DNA of 64,000 nt from Streptomyces shenzhenensis (GTDB taxonomy: Bacteria; Actinomycetota; Actinomycetes; Streptomycetales; Streptomycetaceae), in assembly GCF_021462265.1 (NCBI RefSeq), contig NZ_JAJONF010000009.1:183026-247025 (forward strand), in the 5' to 3' direction. The stretch's first letter is position 1; each line of letters starts with the position of its first letter. The notes beneath the pieces were generated by a model that saw only the letters and a program-made list of their open reading frames with translations, ran no database searches and was not told where the DNA came from. The position numbers and the translations under genes are program-made. Below, piece by piece: positions 60,062 to 64,000 of this stretch.

Positions 60062-62688
60062 TGACCACCACCCCCGGGGCCGCCCCCACGCTCGTGCTCG
60101 TCGGTCACGGCATGGTCGGCCAGCGCTTCCTCGAAGCCCTCGCCGAGCGCGGTCTGACCGCCACGCACCGCGTGGTCGTGCTGTGCGAGGAGCCCCGTCC
60201 CGCGTACGACCGCGTCGCCCTCACCTCGTACTTCTCGGGCAGGACCCCCGACGAACTGTCCATGACCGACATGGAGTTCATCGACGCGCACGGCATCGAG
60301 CTGTACCTGGGCGACCCGGCGGAGACCATCGACCGCGCGGCGCGGACGGTGACGGCCAGGTCCGGCGAGGTCTTCGCGTACGACACGCTCGTGCTCGCCA
60401 CCGGCTCGTACCCGTTCGTGCCGCCGGTCCCCAACAAGGACGCGACCGGTTGCTTCGTCTACCGCACGATCGAGGACCTGCTCGCGATCGAGGAGTACGC
60501 GAGGACGGCATCGACCGGTGCCGTGGTCGGCGGCGGACTGCTCGGCCTGGAGGCGGCCGGCGCGCTGAAGGGGCTCGGACTCACCTCCCACATCGTGGAG
60601 TTCGCGCCGCGGCTGATGCCGGTGCAGGTGGACGAGGGCGGTGGCGCGGCCCTGCTGCGCACCATCGAGGAGATGGGCCTGACGGTCCACACGGGCGTCG
60701 GCACGCAGGAGATCACGGTCGGCTCCGACGGCGCCGTCACGGGCATGAAGCTGTCTGACGGCTCCGAACTCGCCACCGATCTGGTGGTGTTCAGCGCCGG
60801 TGTCCGGCCGCGGGACCAGCTCGCCCGGGACTGCGGTCTGACGGTCGGCGAGCGCGGTGGCATCACCGTCGACGAGCAGTGCCGTACGGTCACCGACCCG
60901 CACGTGTTCGCGATCGGCGAGTGCGCGCTGGCGGCGGACGGCCGGGTGTACGGGCTGGTCGCGCCGGGTTACGAGCAGGCCGAGACGGCCGCGGCGGCCA
61001 TCGCCGCCGACGAGGCCGAGCAGCGGACGTTCACCGGGGCCGACCTGTCCACCAAGCTGAAGCTGCTCGGCGTGGACGTGGCCTCCTTCGGGGACGCGCA
61101 CGGCACGACCGAGGACTGCCTGGACGTCGTCTACTCCGACTCCCGTTCGGGCCTGTACAAGAAGCTGGTCATCGGCCGGGACGGCACCCTGCTCGGCGGC
61201 ATCCTGGTCGGCGACGCGGACGCGTACGGCACCCTGAAGGCCTTCACCGGTTCGGTGCCGCCGGTCGCCCCCGAGTCGCTGGTGCTGCCGGCCGGTGCGA
61301 GCGGCGGCGCGCAGCTCGGCCCGTCCGCGCTGCCCGACGAGGCGGTCATCTGTTCCTGCCACAACGTCAGCAAGGGCACGATCCGCGGCGCGGTGACCGA
61401 GCACTCCTGCACCACCGTGCCGGAGGTGAAGAAGTGCACCAAGGCCGGTACCGGCTGCGGAAGTTGCCTCAAGGTGCTCGGGCAGCTGGTCACGGCGGAG
61501 CTGGAGGCGTCCGGCGTCGAGGTCGACAAGGGCCTGTGCGGCTGCTTCGCGCAGACCCGCGAGGAGCTGTACGAGATCGTCCTCGCGCTGCGCGTCAACA
61601 CCTACCGGGACCTGCTCGACCGGTACGGCCGGGAGGGCGCCCGGGGCGGCGACGGCTGCGAGGTCTGCAAGCCGGCGGTGGCGTCGATCATCGCGTCCCT
61701 CGCCCCCGCGATCGGCGCGAGCGGTTACGTCCTGGACGGCGAACAGGCGGCCCTCCAGGACAGCAACGACCATTTCCTCGCCAACCTGCAGAAGAACGGC
61801 TCGTACTCGGTCGTCCCGCGCATCCCCGGCGGCGAGATCACCCCTGAGGGGCTGATCACGATCGGCGAGATCGCCCGCGACTTCGGCCTCTACACGAAGA
61901 TCACCGGCGGCCAGCGCATCGACATGTTCGGCGCGCGGGTCGAGCAGCTCCCGCTGATCTGGATGCGGCTGGTGGACGCCGGCTTCGAGTCGGGCCACGC
62001 GTACGGAAAGGCGCTGCGGACCGTCAAGTCCTGTGTGGGGTCGACCTGGTGCCGTTACGGCGTCCAGGACTCGGTCCGGATGGCGATCGACCTGGAGCTG
62101 CGCTACCGGGGGCTCAGGTCGCCGCACAAGCTCAAGTCGGCGGTGTCGGGCTGCGCCCGCGAGTGCGCGGAGGCCCAGTCGAAGGACTTCGGCGTGATCG
62201 CCACCGCGGCCGGCTGGAACCTGTACGTCGGCGGCAACGGCGGCGCCACCCCGCGCCACGCGGACCTGCTCGCGCAGGACCTCTCCGACGCCGAACTGAT
62301 CCGGCTGATCGACCGTTTCCTGATGTTCTACATCCGTACGGCCGACCGCCTGGAGCGCACGTCGACCTGGCTGGAGCGGATCCCGGGGGGCCTGGACCAC
62401 GTCCGGGACGTGGTGGTCGAGGACTCCCTCGGTATCTGCGAGGAGCTGGAGTCGCTGATGGCGGCGCACGTCGCCCATTACGCGGACGAGTGGGCGTCGA
62501 CCATCAACGACCCCGAGAAGCTCGCCCGGTTCGTGTCCTTCGTCAACGCCCCGGACACCCCCGACCCGGTCGTCGGTTTCGTGCCCGAGCGCGACCAGAT
62601 GAAGCCCGACCTGCCGCTGCTGTCCATCGGCCTGCGCCGCGCGGACGACACGGCGGACGTCCTCCTGGAAGGAAGCACCCAGCGATGA
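60061..62688 (+). CDS. nirB: Assimilatory nitrite reductase, large subunit
   Basis: 875 residues. N-terminal FAD/NAD module (LVLVGHGMVGQRFLEAL, VVGGGLLGLEAAGALKG, DPHVFAIGECAL), a BFD-like [2Fe-2S] domain (ICSCHNVSKGTIRGAV, CTKAGTGCGSCLKVL), and the sulfite/nitrite reductase part with siroheme-[4Fe-4S] cysteines C658 and C664 in SCVGSTWCRYG and C698 and C702 in GCARECAEA. Reduces nitrite to ammonia with NAD(P)H in the cytoplasm. GGAGG seven bases upstream. Its stop overlaps nirD (ATGA). Siroheme supply may involve the chelatase-like gene at 47081. Confidence 0.97.
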   Translation: MTTTPGAAPTLVLVGHGMVGQRFLEALAERGLTATHRVVVLCEEPRPAYDRVALTSYFSGRTPDELSMTDMEFIDAHGIELYLGDPAETIDRAARTVTARSGEVFAYDTLVLATGSYPFVPPVPNKDATGCFVYRTIEDLLAIEEYARTASTGAVVGGGLLGLEAAGALKGLGLTSHIVEFAPRLMPVQVDEGGGAALLRTIEEMGLTVHTGVGTQEITVGSDGAVTGMKLSDGSELATDLVVFSAGVRPRDQLARDCGLTVGERGGITVDEQCRTVTDPHVFAIGECALAADGRVYGLVAPGYEQAETAAAAIAADEAEQRTFTGADLSTKLKLLGVDVASFGDAHGTTEDCLDVVYSDSRSGLYKKLVIGRDGTLLGGILVGDADAYGTLKAFTGSVPPVAPESLVLPAGASGGAQLGPSALPDEAVICSCHNVSKGTIRGAVTEHSCTTVPEVKKCTKAGTGCGSCLKVLGQLVTAELEASGVEVDKGLCGCFAQTREELYEIVLALRVNTYRDLLDRYGREGARGGDGCEVCKPAVASIIASLAPAIGASGYVLDGEQAALQDSNDHFLANLQKNGSYSVVPRIPGGEITPEGLITIGEIARDFGLYTKITGGQRIDMFGARVEQLPLIWMRLVDAGFESGHAYGKALRTVKSCVGSTWCRYGVQDSVRMAIDLELRYRGLRSPHKLKSAVSGCARECAEAQSKDFGVIATAAGWNLYVGGNGGATPRHADLLAQDLSDAELIRLIDRFLMFYIRTADRLERTSTWLERIPGGLDHVRDVVVEDSLGICEELESLMAAHVAHYADEWASTINDPEKLARFVSFVNAPDTPDPVVGFVPERDQMKPDLPLLSIGLRRADDTADVLLEGSTQR

Positions 62689-63035
62689 CCCTGGCACCCG
62701 AGACCACCGGCCTGAAGGTCCAGCTCCAGCTGGCGGACAGCTGGTTCACGGTCTGTGACCTGAGCCTGCTGACCCCCGGCCGGGGCGTGGCCGTACTGCT
62801 TGCGGACGGCCGCCAGGCCGCCGTCTTCCGCGACCGCTCCGACCGCCTCTACGCCATCGACAACCGTGACCCGTTCGGTGGCGCGGCGGTCCTCTCCCGC
62901 GGCCTGACCGGCACCCACCGGGGCCGCCCCTTCGTGGCCTCCCCGCTGCTGAAGCAGCGCTTCGACCTGGAGACCGGCGTGTGCCTGGACGACGAGACGG
63001 TACGGGTGGCGGCCTACGAGGTACGAGCGGCCTGA
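62685..63035 (+). CDS. nirD: Nitrite reductase, small subunit
   Basis: 116 residues, Rieske-like fold without the Cys-His iron-sulfur ligands, as in known NirD: VCDLSLLTPGRGVAVLLADG, AAVFRDRSDRLYAIDNRDPF, RGRPFVASPLLKQRFDLETG. Translationally coupled to nirB through the ATGA overlap. Forms the NirBD enzyme. Confidence 0.95.
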   Translation: MTLAPETTGLKVQLQLADSWFTVCDLSLLTPGRGVAVLLADGRQAAVFRDRSDRLYAIDNRDPFGGAAVLSRGLTGTHRGRPFVASPLLKQRFDLETGVCLDDETVRVAAYEVRAA

Positions 63036-63065
63036 GCCGCCCCGCCGTCGCGTTAGGGTGCCGGG

Positions 63066-64000
63066 GTGATCGGCATTCCGGAGGCGCTGGTGCGGGGCAC
63101 CATCGACCGCGAAGGTGACCGCGGCGCGGCATGGGTCGCCGAACTTCCGTCGGTGGTCGAGGAGTTGCTGGAGCGCTGGGATTGCGCACCCGACGGCGCG
63201 GTGATGCACGGCGGGGTGGGAGTGATCGTCCCCGTCCGGCAGGGGACCGGGCCCACCGCCCGCCCCCGCGTTCTCAAGGTGTCCTTCCCCCACCCCGGCA
63301 ACGTCCATGAACCGGACGCGTTCGAGGCGTGGGCGGGCCGTGGCGCGGTCCGCCTCCACCGGCGCGACGACGCCCGCTTCGCCCTCCTCCTGGAGCGGGC
63401 CCACCGGTCGACGCTGGCGGCGCTGGAGCCCGCCGACGAGACGGTGATGACGATCGCGGGCCACCTGAGCCGCCGCCTCGCCGTCCCCGCCCCACCGGGC
63501 CTGCCCCGGCTGCGGGACCGCGCCGACGCGTGGGCGGCCCAGCTGCGCGCGGACGCCGCCGAACTGCCCCACACGTTGCCGCCCCGCGCAGTGGACGCGG
63601 CCGTCGCCACCGCCCGGGAACTGGGCCGGACCCAGCCGGACACCCTGGTCCACGGCGACCTGCACGCACGCAACATCCTGCGGGCGGACCGGGAGCCGTG
63701 GCTGGCGGTCGACCCGAAGGGCTGTGCGGGCGACCCGGCGTACGACGGCGGCACCCTCCTCAAGTCTCGCGCCCTGAACCTCATGCGGGCCGACGACCTC
63801 CCGAAGACGGCCCGCCGCCTCCTGGACGTCTTCGCCGAAGCGGCGGAACTCGACCCCGGACGCGTCCGCCGCTGGGCCCAGCTCCACGCCGTCCAGGCAG
63901 CGTTCTGGGGCCGCCGCCACGGCTTCCGCGTCGCACGCGCGGGCCCCCAGCTGGACCAGGTCACGGCAGTCGCCGACCGACTGGCCGCGTCACTGGTCGT
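63066..64000 (+). CDS. Aminoglycoside/hydroxyurea-type phosphotransferase (APH(6)-like), runs off window
   Basis: At least 311 residues from GTG at 63066, open to the right edge. Catalytic loop TLVHGDLHARNILRAD (H-G-D-L-H-x-x-N) and metal motif AVDPKGCAGDPAYDGGTLL match the streptomycin 6-kinase/hydroxyurea kinase family, as does LKVSFPHPGN in the N-lobe. Members phosphorylate streptomycin-like aminocyclitols or remain uncharacterised. It starts 30 bases after nirD and may be co-transcribed with it. Nearly complete judging by family size. Confidence 0.9.
   Translation, partial: MIGIPEALVRGTIDREGDRGAAWVAELPSVVEELLERWDCAPDGAVMHGGVGVIVPVRQGTGPTARPRVLKVSFPHPGNVHEPDAFEAWAGRGAVRLHRRDDARFALLLERAHRSTLAALEPADETVMTIAGHLSRRLAVPAPPGLPRLRDRADAWAAQLRADAAELPHTLPPRAVDAAVATARELGRTQPDTLVHGDLHARNILRADREPWLAVDPKGCAGDPAYDGGTLLKSRALNLMRADDLPKTARRLLDVFAEAAELDPGRVRRWAQLHAVQAAFWGRRHGFRVARAGPQLDQVTAVADRLAASLV

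Noticed and set aside
59533..62697. 1054-codon minus-strand open frame
   Set aside because: Antisense to nirB, which has all cofactor motifs; the antisense text has none.

Overview
The window is about 64 kb of high-GC chromosomal DNA from a Streptomyces (or very close relative). The evidence is codon usage with G/C third positions, many GTG starts, several likely leaderless genes, a class F sortase, a primary-type sigma factor next to dnaG, two tandem tRNA-Asn genes, and a dispersed GC-rich intergenic repeat family typical of the genus. All functional calls come from reading translated sequence and motifs; no database search was run.

Layout. (1) 1-16.4 kb: the 3' part of a sensor kinase gene cut by the window edge, an SDR/LysR divergent pair with a perfect palindromic operator, a stearoyl-ACP-type desaturase with its own operator-like palindrome, a large kinase / M23-like / aminotransferase triple fusion behind an Lrp-type regulator, and a five-gene peptide-type ABC import operon that includes an amidase and a permease-ATPase fusion, preceded by a TetR gene. 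(2) 16.4-34.2 kb: an accessory region of small regulators and enzymes mixed with decayed transposases (IS110, IS701/IS4, IS5 and IS256 types) and other broken genes. Its right part (26.2-34.2 kb) is bounded by a direct repeat made of the 3' half of a tRNA (anticodon CAT) plus flanking DNA, the layout left by site-specific integration into a tRNA gene. (3) 34.2-51 kb: conserved core with the tRNA cluster, a sugar kinase, two ABC exporter half-transporters, a HrdA-like sigma factor, dnaG, a reductase, dgt, a sirohydrochlorin chelatase-like protein, a DUF218 protein and a secreted thermolysin-like protease. (4) 51-57.2 kb: YceI, a TetR-SDR operon, then a four-gene translationally coupled operon. 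(5) 57.9-64 kb: a secreted membrane-anchored protein with a class F sortase, the nitrite reductase genes nirB-nirD, and the start of an aminoglycoside-type kinase.

The most unusual locus is 54199-57191 on the minus strand. Its first gene encodes a protein with 27 consecutive X-Lys-Asp/Glu triplets. Behind it, with overlapping ends, come an ATP-grasp-like protein, a clear ATP-grasp ligase and a 2OG-Fe(II)-type oxygenase. ATP-grasp ligases of the graspetide type join Asp/Glu side chains to Lys, Ser or Thr, so a Lys/Asp/Glu repeat protein is a plausible substrate. The locus may make a cross-linked and hydroxylated ribosomal peptide or protein. This is inference.

The nitrite reductase (siroheme) and the sirohydrochlorin chelatase-like gene fit together metabolically. 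The secreted protein and sortase form a likely surface-anchoring pair. The several TetR/LysR/Lrp regulators each sit beside the enzyme they probably control, often with a visible dyad.
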